This document shows, in pieces, positions 24,316-35,799 of a stretch of DNA of 64,000 nucleotides. How positions within the stretch are numbered: the first letter of the stretch is position 1; each line of letters starts with the position of its first letter. This DNA is from Delphinus delphis (Eukaryota; Chordata; Mammalia; Artiodactyla; Delphinidae), in the NCBI RefSeq assembly GCF_949987515.2, contig NC_082694.2:60324080-60388079 (forward strand), read 5' to 3'. The notes below the pieces were generated by a model. The model ran no database searches. It was not told where the DNA came from and saw only the letters and a list, made by a program, of their open reading frames with translations. Made by a program: the position numbers and the translations under genes.

Positions 24316-24974
24316 TACCATCATTTCTATTTGAGGAAAAGGAAACGTTCTTCTCAAGTCCTTACTCTGAGATGCACACTGTGTGAGCCTTTGGCAACAC
24401 AGGGATGACTAGAGCATAGGCCCTGCTTCATGTGACCCTTACATCAGTGGAAGAGACATGTGCAAAAAAGTAAACCTTCTCACTCACACTTGCCCCTCCC
24501 AGCCTGTGACCCCACAATTCTCCTCTGGGTTAATTCTAAAGTCTGTTTTCAGAGTCTCTGAGACTCACACAAGTGGGAGGTAGAGAGAGAAGCCAAGCTC
24601 ATGCAAAAATGATACATTTTATCTCCATCAGATAGAGGGGTATCTTGTTATTAGGAACCTAATATGTAAAAATTAAATCTTACAAAACATAAGTAAAGGA
24701 ATAATTATTCACTTCATAAAATTGGATCTTTCATTTATAAATAAATTCCTTTAAATTACCTGTTACCTACTTTATAAGACACTGGGTGGTATATGGGGAA
24801 GAATTTTGAACTGGACAACAGGGAACATGGACACAAATACTAACTCTATTCCCTAGTGATTGTAATTTAGGAAAATCACTGAAATTTTCTCTTTATTTTA
24901 AAATATCAGGAAGTTTGACTCAATGATTTCTAAGGTGCTTTCCAGTCCAACAGTCTCTGGTTACGAGGGGGTTT
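24316..24974. other. Intergenic DNA with no recognised feature
   Basis: No gene. Possible degenerate MIR near 24,890-24,950; not confident. Confidence 0.4.
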
Positions 24975-24990
24975 AAAGAAATTGGTATGA

Positions 24991-27526
24991 AGCACATTAA
25001 AAGGATTATACACCAGGATCAAGTGGCGTTTATCCCAGGAATGAAAGGATTCTTCAATATACGCAAATCAATCAATGTGATAAACTGTATTAACAAACAG
25101 AAGGAGAAAACCATATGATCATCTCAATAGATGCAGAAAAAGCTTTCGACAAAATTCAACACCAATTTATGATAAAGACTCCCCAGAAAGTAGGCATAGA
25201 GGGAACTTACCTCAACATAATAAAGGCCATATATGACAAACCCACAGCCAACATTGTTCTCAATGGTGAAAAACTGAAACCATTTCCACTAAGATCAGGA
25301 ACAAGACAAGGTTGCCCACTCTCACCACTATTATTCAACATAGTTTTGGAAGTTTTAGCCACAGCAATCAGAAAATAAAAAGAATCCAAATCAGAAAAGA
25401 AGAAGTAAAACTGTCACTGTTTGCAGATGACATGATACTATACATAGAGAATCCTAAACATGCCACCAGAAAACTACTAGAGCTAATCAATGCATTTGGT
25501 AAACTTGCAGGACACAAAATTAATGCACAGAAACCTCTTGCATTCCTATACACTAATGATGAAAAATCTGAAAGAGAAATCAAGGAAACACTCCCATTTA
25601 CCATTGCAACAAAAAGAATAAAATACCTAGGAATAAACCTACCTAAGGAGACAAAAGACCTGTATGCAGAAAACTATAAGACACTGATGAAAGAAATTAA
25701 ACATGATACAAACAGAGGGAGAGATATACCATGTTCTTGGATTGGAAGAATGAATATTGTGAAAATGACTATACTACCCAGAGCCATCTACAGATTCAAT
25801 GCAATCCCTATCAAGCTACCAAAGGCATTTTTCACAGAACTAGAACAAAAAATTTCACAATTTGTATGGAAACAGAGAGATCCCAAATAGCCAAAGCAGT
25901 CTTGAGAAAGAAAAACGGAACTGGAGGAATCAGGCTCCCAGACTTCAGACTATACTACAAAGCTACAGTAATCAAGACAGTATGGTACTGGCACAAAAAC
26001 AGAAATATAGTTCAATGGAACAGGATAGAAAGCCCAAATATAAGCCCACGCACATATGGTCATTTTATCTTTGATAAAGGAGGCAAGAATATACAATGGA
26101 GAAAAGACAGCCTCTTCAATAAGTGGTGCTGGGAAAACTGGACAGCTACGTGTAAAAGACTGAAATTAGAACACTCCCTAACACCATACACAAAAATAAA
26201 CTCAAAATGGATTAAAGACCTAAATGTAAGGTCAGACACTATAAAACTCTTAGAGGAAAACATAGGCAAAACACTCCATGACATAAATCACAGCAAGATC
26301 CTTTTTGACCCACCTCCTAGAGAAATGGAAATAAAAACAAAAATAAACAAATGGGACCTAATGAAACTTAAAAGCTTTTGCACAGCAGAGGAAACCATAA
26401 ACAAGATGAAACGACAACCCTCAGAATGGGAGAAAATATTTGCCAACAAAGCAACCAACAAAGGATTAATCTCCAAAATTTACAAGCAGCTCATGCAGCT
26501 CAATATCAAAAAAACAAACAACCCAATCCAAAAATAGGCAGAAAACCTAAATAGACATTTCTCCAAAGAAGATATACAGATTGCCAGCAAACACATGATA
26601 GGATGTTCAACATCACTAATCATTAGAGAAATGCAAATCAAAACTACAATGAGGTATCACCTCACACCTGTCAGAATGGCCATCATCAAAAAAATCTACA
26701 AACAATAAATGCTGGAGACAGTGTGGAGAAAAGGGAACACTCTTGCACTGTTGGTGGGAATGTAAATTGATACAGCCACTATGGAGAACAGTATGGAGGC
26801 TCCTTAAAAAACTAAAAATAGAACTAGCATATGACCCAGCAATCCCACTACTGGGCATAGACCCTGAGTAAACCATAATTCAAAAAGAGTCATATACCAC
26901 AATGTTCATTGCAGCTCTATTTACGATACCAGGACATGGAATCAACTTAAGTGTCCATCGACAGATGAATGGATAAAGAAGATGTGGCACATATATACAA
27001 TGGAATATTACTCAGCCATAAAAAGAAAAGAAATTGAGTTATTTGTAGCGAGGTGGATGGACCTAGAGACTGTCATACAGAGTGAAGTAAGTCAGAAAGA
27101 GAAAAACATATACTGTATGCTACCACGTATATATGGAATCAAAGAAAGAAAATGGTTCTGAAGAACCTAGGAGCAGGACAAGAATAAAGATGCAGACATA
27201 GAGAATGGACTTCAGCACACGGGGAGTGGGAAGGGTAAGGTGGGACGAAATGAGAGAGTGGCATGGACATATATACACTACCAAATGTAAAATAGATAGC
27301 TAGTGGGAAGCAGCCTCATAGCACAGGGAGATCAGCTCCCTGATCTTTGTGCTTTGTGTCCACCTAGAGGGGTGGGATAGGGAGGGTGGGAGGGATACGC
27401 AAGAGGGAGGAGATATGTGGATGTATGTATAGGTATAGTTGATTCACCTTGTTATACAGCAGAAACTAACACACCGTTGTAAAGCAATTATACTCCAGTA
27501 AAGATGTTTAAAAAAAAAAAAGAAAG
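24991..27526 (+). mobile_element. 5'-truncated L1 insertion with decayed ORF2
   Basis: It opens inside ORF2 (AGCACATTAAAAGGATTATA), continues through the reverse transcriptase, the C-terminal domain and the 3' UTR, and ends in poly(A). A perfect 16-bp target-site duplication AAAGAAATTGGTATGA is at 24,975-24,990 and 27,527-27,542. About 2.5 kb of a roughly 6-kb element is present, so there is no promoter, ORF1 or endonuclease. Replication-dead. Confidence 0.97.
25001..26537 (+). pseudogene. L1 ORF2 C-terminal half, broken (reverse transcriptase)
   Basis: This is the 3' half of L1 ORF2, which encodes a non-LTR reverse transcriptase. Three overlapping open segments line up end to end. 25,115-25,378 has the RT motif with '[14 protein letters not shown]'. 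The next segment (readable from ~25,380 to 25,890) carries the catalytic '[12 protein letters not shown]' and '[13 protein letters not shown]'. The last (25,889-26,537) covers the C-terminal region, including '[19 protein letters not shown]'. They lie in three different frames: the first ends at a TAA and needs a shift near 25,375-25,390, and the second ends at a TAG near 25,888. The N-terminal endonuclease is missing because of 5' truncation. Confidence 0.95.
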
Positions 27527-27542
27527 AAAGAAATTGGTATGA

Positions 27543-28137
27543 GAGAGGGAGAAAGTATTACCATAAAATGTTAAGCTCCATGGACAAATTGAAGCTAAAT
27601 TGTAATGTAAAGCATCCCCGGGATGAAACCAAATCCAGGGGAAAGCAGGACGATACCTTTTGAGGCCATCCCCCCCTATGATTCACTCCTTCATTCTGAA
27701 AAGAGGCAGAGACAGAAAATGAGGATTTGAAGAGCAGGCTTGAGATTGAGAGATGAAGGGCTTGGATCCAGGAAGCAGAGGACCTAGAAGCAAGCAGAAC
27801 TGCGTGCCATTAAGCGTATCATCATAATCGCTCATTAATGGAAATGTGACCATTTCCATGCCCACGCTAGTAAGGGCTGAACACAACGGAGTTTGAACTT
27901 TCTCCATAGACAGTGGAAGATGATGAAGATTGTTTTGAGTAGAGGACAATGACTGTCAAACCAGGATTTCTGCCCCATCCCTGGCCCTTTCCATGCAGCC
28001 AGCCATGTACCCAAGCACCATGCAGAAGAACGTGTTGAAACTAGCTGGCCAACAGTGCCTGTTCCAGGTGGTAGTCTACGCTTTATTCTTCACCGTGGCC
28101 TACCAGGCCTTCTGAATCTAGTCCCCATACTCCAGCT
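27543..28137. other. Intergenic DNA with no recognised feature
   Basis: Nothing recognised. An 88-codon minus frame at 27,683-27,949 has no similarity I can see. Confidence 0.4.
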
Positions 28138-28138
28138 T

Positions 28139-28530
28139 TCTTTTTTTTTTTTTTTAATTTTCTCATACTATAGATATCTTTTTTTAAATAAATTTATTTA
28201 TTTATTATTTATTTTTGGCGGCATTGGGTGTTGCTGCACACGGGCTTTCTCTAGTCAGGGCGAGCGGGGCTACTCTACATTGCGGTGCATGGGCTTCTCA
28301 CTGTGGTGGCTTCTCTTGTTGCAGAGCATGGGCTCTGGGCACGCAGGCTTCAGTAGTTGTGGCTTGCAGGCCCTAGAGCACAGGCTCAGTAGTTGTGGCA
28401 CTTGGGCTTAGTTGTGGCGCTTGGGCTTAGTTGCTCCGCGACCTGTGGGATCTTCCTGGACCAGGGATTGAACCCTTGCCCCTGCATTGGCAGGCAGATT
28501 CTTAACCACTGCGCCACCAGGGAAGTCTCT
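28139..28530 (-). mobile_element. CHR-type SINE, long form
   Basis: Plus strand: poly(T), TTATTTTTGGCGGCATTGGG, then 'CCACTGCGCCACCAGGGAAG'. ACTCCAGCTTTC flanks both sides (near 28,130 and 28,532), a target-site duplication. The 118-codon plus-strand frame over it is SINE-derived. Confidence 0.95.
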
Positions 28531-28534
28531 CACT

Positions 28535-29140
28535 CCAGCTTTCAATAGCTGCCTTCTCTGTCTTCATTTTGGAGACTGACCTGGATACCTTTCTCTAGTC
28601 CCTGCTTCCTCCTAGACTTTTACCCTTGCATAGGACTTGATGACAGTATCATGGTAGCTTTGGCTGAGATGGTTTCTCTGTTAGATCCCCAGGACCCACA
28701 CAAGCAAGGTTGTTTCACAGGAGAGAATGATTTAGATATAGAAATTGTGTGAAAGTAGAATAATTCAGTTCAGGAGAGGCCAATGGAGATCACTGGTTTT
28801 TATTTTTGTGTTTTTTTGTTTTTCAGAAGGAGGCTGTGGGTTTGTCACTCTAGGCTCAGAAACATGGGAGAGGAGATTGAAGATGGGTCTGAAGTGGACA
28901 AGCCAGTCCATAAAGGCAAGTCTGTGCCGGTCAGTAAGAGTCACTGTTTTGAAGTCTAAGATGGAAGGTGAATATTCAAGCAGAGGTAGAACTGGTCATC
29001 AGTAGAGGTTGATTAGGCAGTTGGGGGTCAGAGAAATCTAGCACCTGGTATTAGAAAGCCTGGGATTTAGGGACAGGAAATCCTGGCACTAAAGGAAGGA
29101 GGATAAAGCAAAAACATAGCCATAAAGGAACTACTTTTTA
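28535..29140. other. Intergenic DNA with no recognised feature
   Basis: An 86-codon plus frame (28,745-29,005) contains no family motif. No repeat recognised. Confidence 0.4.
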
Positions 29141-29144
29141 AACA

Positions 29145-29290
29145 TATATAGCTTTTACATCTTTCAAATCATTTTCACATGTATGGTTACCTTTGTCTTG
29201 ACCAAAAACCTGTGGGATAAATAGAGCAATGGTTATTATTCCCATTTGACAGATGAGGTTGAAGCCAGATTGTTGAAGTCTCTGAAAGAC
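29145..29290 (-). mobile_element. MIR SINE fragment
   Basis: 'CAAATCATTTTCACATGTAT', then 'TTATTATTCCCATTTGACAG', then 'ATGAGGTTGAAGCCAGA': reverse MIR core, diverged. Confidence 0.7.
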
Positions 29291-29299
29291 AGGAAGAAA

Positions 29300-30225
29300 C
29301 TCTGAGACTTTGACGGAAGGGCTATAGGAGGTCATCGTGAGAGGTAAGCATGGGAGAAGCTTTGTAAGAAGATTCACCCCTTAAATGCCTGATGCCTTGG
29401 ATCTTCCTAACACATTACTCCTGTGCTAAAATGACTTTCTATTTTGGCGCATTTATCTGTTGTTGAACTTTTTAATTAGTCAAATGCCCAGCTGCAATAT
29501 CCACATCAAGAAGCGCTCCAGCAAATCAGAAGGTTTGAGAGGTCATTGGAAGTTGAAATGTATCAGGAAAAAGCATCTCTCCTAGAAACTCATTTTACTC
29601 CTGCAAATGACTTCAAAAATCATTTCTGGGCAACAAAGTGGGAGTCAGATTAGTTTCACTTATGTGGTTGTTAGCATTTGTTTTCTTGACCTCTCTATTT
29701 TCCCCCCACTTTGTCTCCATTACCAATGTAGAAGAAAATTTGAAATATTCTGACTAATTAAATATCTTCTGGCTAACTTCCTAGTTGATGTATACTTTTA
29801 GATAAAATTATACACACAACTATCTAAGAGCCATTTTTTGCCAGCCCACCTTCCACTCACCACAGGGCTCATAAATCTCATGGGGCCATTGCCTGGAGGC
29901 CACCATCACAGACTCCATTGACACCATTGTCACATGAAGCCAGAGCCACCACTAATACTAACCACTCCCCACCCAAGCTGCCCAAAGCCAAAGCCAAACC
30001 CTGCCCTGCGTTAAATCCTAAATTCCACGGGGAATTCTCAAGGCCAGCTAACCACACCAAGCCCGAAAGCTATATCATCTCTGGTCACCAAGCAAAATGC
30101 CATCCATACTCCCCTGACCCTTCCACACACTCCTCTCGTCTGATAGGACTCTAAGCCTCCGGTCTCTGACCAACCACTCCTTTCTGCCTCCCACCCCACA
30201 GCTATCACTGTGCCCTCTGAAATTC
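29300..30225. other. Intergenic DNA with no recognised gene
   Basis: Nothing recognised up to ~29,840. A C-rich stretch follows and leads into an L2 copy. Confidence 0.4.
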
Positions 30226-30229
30226 CATC

Positions 30230-31510
30230 TCATGATAATCCAACCACCTTAGGTCTTCAGCCTCTTCACAGATGCTCCCTTCATTTCACGACAACTGAAA
30301 CTGGGCTCTCCCTTGAGGACGTGACTCTCCCAAGTAGCCTTCTCCAATGGAAGAAGTTCCTATATCCACTTGAATATCTCAACGGGTACCTCAAACTCAA
30401 CAAGGACAGAACTGAACCTGTCCTCTTCCCCATATCATCCATTCTCTTCCCCTGCCTCCATGAAAAAATGACACAGAAGTCACCCAGTCACCCAAGCCAG
30501 GAATCTGGCAGCTCACCTAGACTCATCTTTCTCTTTCCCCTTCTACATTCTATCACTCACCAAGCCCTGGTAATTTTTCCTGCTAAATAGTTCTCAACCC
30601 ATTCCTCCTCTGTGTTTCTATTATTAAGGTCTAGTATAAGGCCTCAGTCATCTCCTGCCAAGATGGACACACTCATTTAATTTACCCAGGACCATCCTCC
30701 ACCTGGCTGCCAGAGGGATCTCGAGTTGACCATGTTATTCCTCTGCCTGTACTAGTCCATGGACTCTCCCAAGCCTAGATGAACTCTCTCTCAGGAAAAC
30801 AGGCTCTCATTGATCTGTCCCTACCCACCTCTCCTTTCTTATCTTCTCCAAATTGCTGTCTCCCACTCTAGGCTTTCAACACTTGTCTTTCACTGCACTC
30901 ATTATGCTGAAATAATCCTCTGCTTTTTTTTCATGCAGTTCCCTCGTCTGAAATGCCTTTCCTTACTCTACCCCATTCTTTGCCTGGTTGTCTCTTACAC
31001 ACTAAGCTTTTTTTTTTTTTGCGGTACGTGGGCCTCTCACTGTTGTGGCCTCTCCCGTTGCGGAGCACAGGCTCCGGACGCGCAGGCCCAGCAGCCATGG
31101 CTCACGGGACTAGCCGCTCCGCGGCATGTGGGATCTTCCTGGACCGGGGCACGAACCCATGTCCCCTGCATTGGCAGGCGGACTCTCAACCACTGCGCCA
31201 CCAGGGAAGCCCCTACTAAGCTTTGATTGGTGTCATCTTACCCAGGAACCATTTCTCATGTGATCATGCCAAGCTCAGTCACCCTCCCTGTGCTCTCCCA
31301 GCCTCCTCTGCTTGGTTTGTATTAACAATATGAGTACGTTTGCATCTTTCTTCTGTATCTATTTACCTGGAGGTCAGAGACTGAATTCTTACTTTTTTTT
31401 TTTTTTTTTTTTACATTTCCATCTGTGTGTCTAGCAAAGTGACAGGAACATATTAGGTGCTCAATAAATATTTGATGCACCAAATTAATTTCCATTGAAA
31501 ATGGATTTGC
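30230..31510 (+). mobile_element. Long L2 fragment (~1.1 kb) with SINE insertion
   Basis: It follows the L2 3' order: 'CAACAAGGACAGAACTGAAC', 'CACCCAAGCCAGGAATCTGG', 'ACTCATCTTTCTCTTTCCCC', 'GTTCCCTCGTCTGAAATGCC', then the terminus 'GGTGCTCAATAAATATTTGA'. The 126-codon plus frame (30,210-30,590) falls in the L2 ORF2 region, but no RT motif is intact. The CHR SINE at 31,009-31,214 and a poly(T) at 31,393 split it. Confidence 0.82.
31009..31214 (-). mobile_element. Young short-form CHR-type SINE
   Basis: Plus strand: poly(T), GCGGTACGTGGGCCTCTCAC, 'CTCCCGTTGCGGAGCACAGG', 'CCACTGCGCCACCAGGGAAG'. ACTAAGCTTT flanks both ends. About 200 bp, little diverged, with CpG sites largely intact. The frames over it are SINE-derived. 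Confidence 0.96.
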
Positions 31511-31559
31511 CAAGTCCCAGTGGCCTTCATGCATGTAGGCATTCATTTACTCATTCAAC

Positions 31560-32228
31560 AATAGAACACCTACTAAATAATTATATCCTATTTATCTAGC
31601 CTTCTCAACCTCTCTGCAATTTAGATATGCTGTAACTTCTTGAAATGCCTCAAATTCAGTTTCACTCAGAAGCATGCTCTCTTGTGAACTACAGTATCTA
31701 GCTTGTGCAAAATAACTGGTAGAGGTGATCTGGGAAGAGGCAAAAGTAGGACAGCCCAGGTCCCCATGAATTTACAATCTGATCTGACTATACGCATCTG
31801 CAATATTTGGCAATACATAATTTTTTTAAAAAAAAACTTTCAGCAAATGTAAATTAATAAAATGCAAACTGAATACCTAAATGTCTAGAGAACTTGGAGA
31901 GAAAAAAGATAAGAACTGTGTGAATTTAATGAGAACCAGCTGCAGAAGGTAAGGTTTGTCTTTAATGTAAAGACTCAGTGAACATGAATGACTTGAAAAA
32001 AAAAAAAAAAGAAATACTATTTCAGGTTAAAGAAATGACGTGAGCAAAAGAAAGAAGATAAAAGGTCTATTGAGAAAACAGCAATCCCATTTCCCTGATG
32101 GAACTACAGGATCTGAACTAGGTTATGGGAATAGGTGCTCAGCGTGCAAGACCTGCACAAAATAAACCTATGAAGCCAAAATTAGTCTTTAGGGCCAACT
32201 GTCGTAGAGAATCTCCAGATCAATTCCT
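31560..32228. other. Intergenic DNA with no recognised feature
   Basis: No gene. A(14) run at 31,997-32,010; nothing else seen. Confidence 0.4.
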
Positions 32229-32229
32229 T

Positions 32230-32811
32230 CCTCCCTTCTTTCCCTGGGGTGGGGGTGGGAGACTGCTATTCCTCCTGTTATGAAGCAGAGACTATTCCCC
32301 TATCCCTTGAAATCCAGTATAGCTTTGTCACTTGCTTTGACGAATAGAATCTGGTGGAAGTGATACTGGGCTACTTCCAGCAGAGGCCTGGAAGCTTCTG
32401 CTTTTTTTCTTGGAAGCCAACAGCTATGTCACAAAAAAAAAACTCAGGCTTCATCATTGAATGAAGAGAGGCCATGTGGAGAGAGACCTGGAAGACAAAA
32501 CACCATCTTGGAAGGATGGTCCAGTCGCCAGATGAATGAAGTGGCTAAGTGACCTCAGCTATACCAGCTAGATCAGAAGAACAAAGGCAGAAGTCGGAGT
32601 GAGCAGTCACAAGTCAAAGAAGGCTGCCAGCCATCAGAAGCTGGAACAGGCAAAAGTGGAATCTCTTCTAGAGGCTCTGGAGGAAGCACAGCCTTGCTGA
32701 CACCTTGATTTCAGACCTCTGGTCTTCAGAACTGTGAGAGAATACATTTCTGTTGTTTTAAGCCAAGTTTGTGGTAATTTGTTACAGCAGTTCTAGAAAA
32801 CTAAAACAGAT
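32230..32811 (+). mobile_element. MLT1-type MaLR LTR
   Basis: 'CACTTGCTTTGACGAATAGA' and 'GGTGGAAGTGATACTGGGCT' are MLT1 5' motifs. Around 32,700-32,800, 'TTTCAGACCTCTGGTCTTCA', 'ATTTCTGTTGTTTTAAGCCA' and 'TTTGTTACAGCAGTTCTAGA' form the LTR 3' end. Its ~580 bp is long for one LTR, so an internal duplication or two adjacent LTR pieces is possible. Confidence 0.8.
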
Positions 32812-32817
32812 GGGTTC

Positions 32818-32945
32818 TATTTTTATCCCCATATTATAAATGAGGAGATTAAGTTAATGAGAAGATTAAATAATTTGCCCAAAGTCACATGGTAATAGGC
32901 AGAGGAGTGGACCATTCCCACCTCCTTGCACTCTGTGTCTATCTT
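32818..32945 (-). mobile_element. MIR SINE fragment
   Basis: 'TATTATAAATGAGGAGATTA', then 'ATTTGCCCAAAGTCACATGG': reverse MIR core. Confidence 0.75.
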
Positions 32946-34066
32946 TCCAGCTTCCTTCCTATCAAAAATACCCAGCTTGCAGCAAAGTGTCAGGAAAGGG
33001 TCTAATAATTCATTCACACTATCTTATTAATTCTCAATCCCAGTTTTGTGTTTGAACTCTCCTGGGACATGGTAGTAATTATATTTTATTGGAAGAAAGA
33101 ACAGAGTCCACTGGAATGCAATGCAAATAGTGAAGCTTTAAGTTTCAACTACAGGCAGATGGTGGAGATATTTAGCAACCAAAAAGTTTGCCTTTGCCAT
33201 GTAATATTAGGTAAGATATGGGAGAAATTTAGAATCCTCTAAAAACTGTAAGTTCTTAAAGGGCAGCATTCAGGTTTAATATGCAGGTATTTCTGCTATA
33301 ATGCAACAAATATATAGCTGAAAAATCTGAGGTCTACCAAAATTATGAACAAAAAACATAACAGGGATTATGGGACCAGCTAGGGAACTTGGGACCCAAG
33401 GAATGCCACAGAAGTGAGTTCCCTGGGTTTTCTTTTTACTTCATATATCCCAAATGTGGAGCTGAAGAAGCCAACAGTCCCAGAAATGCCAATGAGTGCA
33501 GACAAGAAAAGAAAAAAACATCAAACAAAAGCCTGCTCTTTTCAGCCAAAGGATCAGGAAAGGAAAAGCCTCAGAAGACAGAAATTTAAAATACAATACT
33601 TACGATTGTTCAAAAAAGTGAAACACTTTGGTATAAATATAGCAAAACATGTATAGCACTTGTATGCTGAAAACTACAAAATGAAATGAATCAAACAAGA
33701 TCTAAATAAATGAAAAGACATACCCCGTTCATGGATTGGAAGTTTCCATGCAGCACAGATGTCAGTTGTTCCCAGGTTGATATACAGGTTTGGCACAATT
33801 TCTATCACTATCCCAGCAAGTGTTCTTTGTAGATATATGTAAGATTACTCTAAAATTTATGTAGAAAGATAAAGCAACTAGAATAGCTAAAACAGTCTTG
33901 AAACAGAAAATAATGGGAGGAATCAGTCTACCTAATTTCAAGCTATGTAATCATAGCCACAGTAACCAAGACTGTGTGGTATTGGTAAAGGGACAGACAC
34001 ACAGGTAAATGGAACACAGTAGAGAACCCAGAAACAGACTCACACAAATATGCCCAGCTGATTTTT

Positions 34067-34270
34067 CTTTTTTTGTGTGTGCGGTACGCGGGCCTCTCAC
34101 TGTTGTGGCCTCTCCCGTTGCGGAGCACAGGCTCCGGACGCGCAGGCTCAGCGGCCATGGCTCACGGCCTAGCCGCTCCGCGGCATGTGGGTTCTTCCCG
34201 GACCGGGGCACGAACCCGTGTCCCCTGCATCGGCAGGCGGACTCTCAACCACTGTGCCACCAGGGAAGCC
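34067..34270 (-). mobile_element. Young short-form CHR-type SINE in L1
   Basis: Plus strand: T-rich tail, GCGGTACGCGGGCCTCTCAC, 'CTCCGGACGCGCAGGCTCAG', terminal CCACCAGGGAAGCC. A perfect 16-bp target-site duplication TGCCCAGCTGATTTTT at 34,051-34,066 and 34,271-34,286. Very low divergence. Confidence 0.98.
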
Positions 34271-35259
34271 TGCCCAGCTGATTTTTGATGAAAGTGTAAA
34301 AACAATTCAATGGAGGAAGGACAGCCTTTTCGACAAATGGTGCTAGAGCACTTGGTCTTCCACTGGCAAAAAAATGAAACTTGACATAAACCTCACACCT
34401 TATACAAAAGTTAACTCAAAATGGATCATAGACCTAAATGTCAAATGTAAAACCATAAAACTTCTATTTCAAAAAACATAGAAAATTTCTGGGATCTAGG
34501 GCTAGGAAAAGAGTTCTAAGACTCCAAAACACAATCCAGAAAAGAAAAAACTGACTAATTGAAATTCATCAAAATTAAAAATGTTCTCTCTACAAAAGAC
34601 TGTTGAGAGATGGAAAAAACTACAAACTACAGCTCCGGATAAAAATAAAAACCAATCCAATTAGAAAATGGGCAAAAGATGTGAAGAGTAATTTCACTGA
34701 AGACATACATATGGCAAATAAGCAGATGAAAAGATGTTCAATATCATTAGACATTAGGGAGATTCAAATTAAAACCTTAATGAGATACCAGTGGACACCT
34801 ATCAGAATGACTGAAATAAAAAATGGTGACAACACCAAATATCAGCAAGGATGCAGCAAAACTGGATTACTGATGGGAACATGAAACGGTAAAACCGCTC
34901 TGAAACTATTTGGCAGTTTTTTGTTGTTTTTTTTTTAGCCAAACATGCCACCCTCATACAAGCCAGCAATTGCAGTCCTGGACATTCATCCCAGAGAACT
35001 GAAGACTTATGTTCACACAAAAGCCTGTACACAAATGTTTATAGCAGCTTCAGTCAAAATAGTCAAAAACTGGAAACAACCCAGGTGTCTTTCAACAGCT
35101 GACTGGTTAAACAAACTGTGGTACATCCATATCATGGATTCAGCAATTAAAGGAGTGAACTCGTATCATACATACAACTTGGATGAATATCCAGAAAACT
35201 GTATGAAAAAAGTCAGTCCCCAAAGGCTGCATACTGTATGTGTCCATCTGTGTAACGTT

Positions 35260-35511
35260 CTTTTTTTCTTTTTTAATAGTCACTGTTTTTTTTTTTTAAT
35301 TAATTTATTTATTTATTTTTGGCTGCGTTGGGTCTTCGTTGCGGTGTGCGGGCTTCTCATTGTGGTGGCTTCTCTTGTTATGGAGCATGGGCTCTAGGCA
35401 CACAGGCCCAGTTGCTCCCCAGCATTTGGGATCTTCCCGGACCAGGGCTCGAACCCGTGTCCCCTGCACTGGCAGGTGGATTCTTAACCACTGCACCACC
35501 AGGGAAAGCCC
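35260..35511 (-). mobile_element. CHR-type SINE in L1
   Basis: Plus strand: T-rich tail, TTTTTGGCTGCGTTGGGTCT, terminal CCACCAGGGAAAGCC. CTGTGTAACG before and CTGTGTAAGT after mark an imperfect target-site duplication. The 150- and 76-codon frames here mix L1 and SINE sequence. Confidence 0.93.
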
Positions 35512-35799
35512 TGTGTAAGTTTCTTATAATGACAAAATTACAGAAATAGAGAACAGATTAGTGTTTACAAGGATTAAGGGGGGAGTGGGGAAGGAAGTGG
35601 GTGTGACTATAAAAGGGCCACATGAGGGATCCTTGTGGTGATGGAAATGCTAATGGATCTTCACTCTGTTAACATCAAAATCCCGGCTGAGATATTGTAC
35701 TATAGTTTTTGCAAGGTATTACCACTGGGGGAAACTAGGTAAATGGCACAAGGAATCTCTCTGTATTATCTCTAAAATTGCATGTTAAAAAAAAAAAAG

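Larger units (their letters stand above)
33370..35797 (+). mobile_element. Old L1 copy with two nested SINEs
   Basis: A possible 5'-UTR-like piece (33,370-33,580) is followed by ORF2 C-terminal sequence: 'GACATACCCCGTTCATGGAT' near 33,718, 'CTCAAAATGGATCATAGACC' near 34,418, 'ATGAAAAGATGTTCAATATC' near 34,726. The 3' UTR (e.g. 'GAGATATTGTACTATAGTTT') ends in an A run at ~35,797. Every frame is interrupted. The jump from the 5'-like piece to the ORF2 3' part implies a large internal deletion if the first piece belongs to it. SINEs sit at 34,067-34,270 and ~35,260-35,511. Confidence 0.82.

Noticed and set aside
28055..28411. 118-codon frame at 28 kb
   Set aside because: Most of it lies in a CHR SINE on the opposite strand; similar hydrophobic 'GLSLLWPLPLRSTGS'-type peptides recur at every SINE copy.
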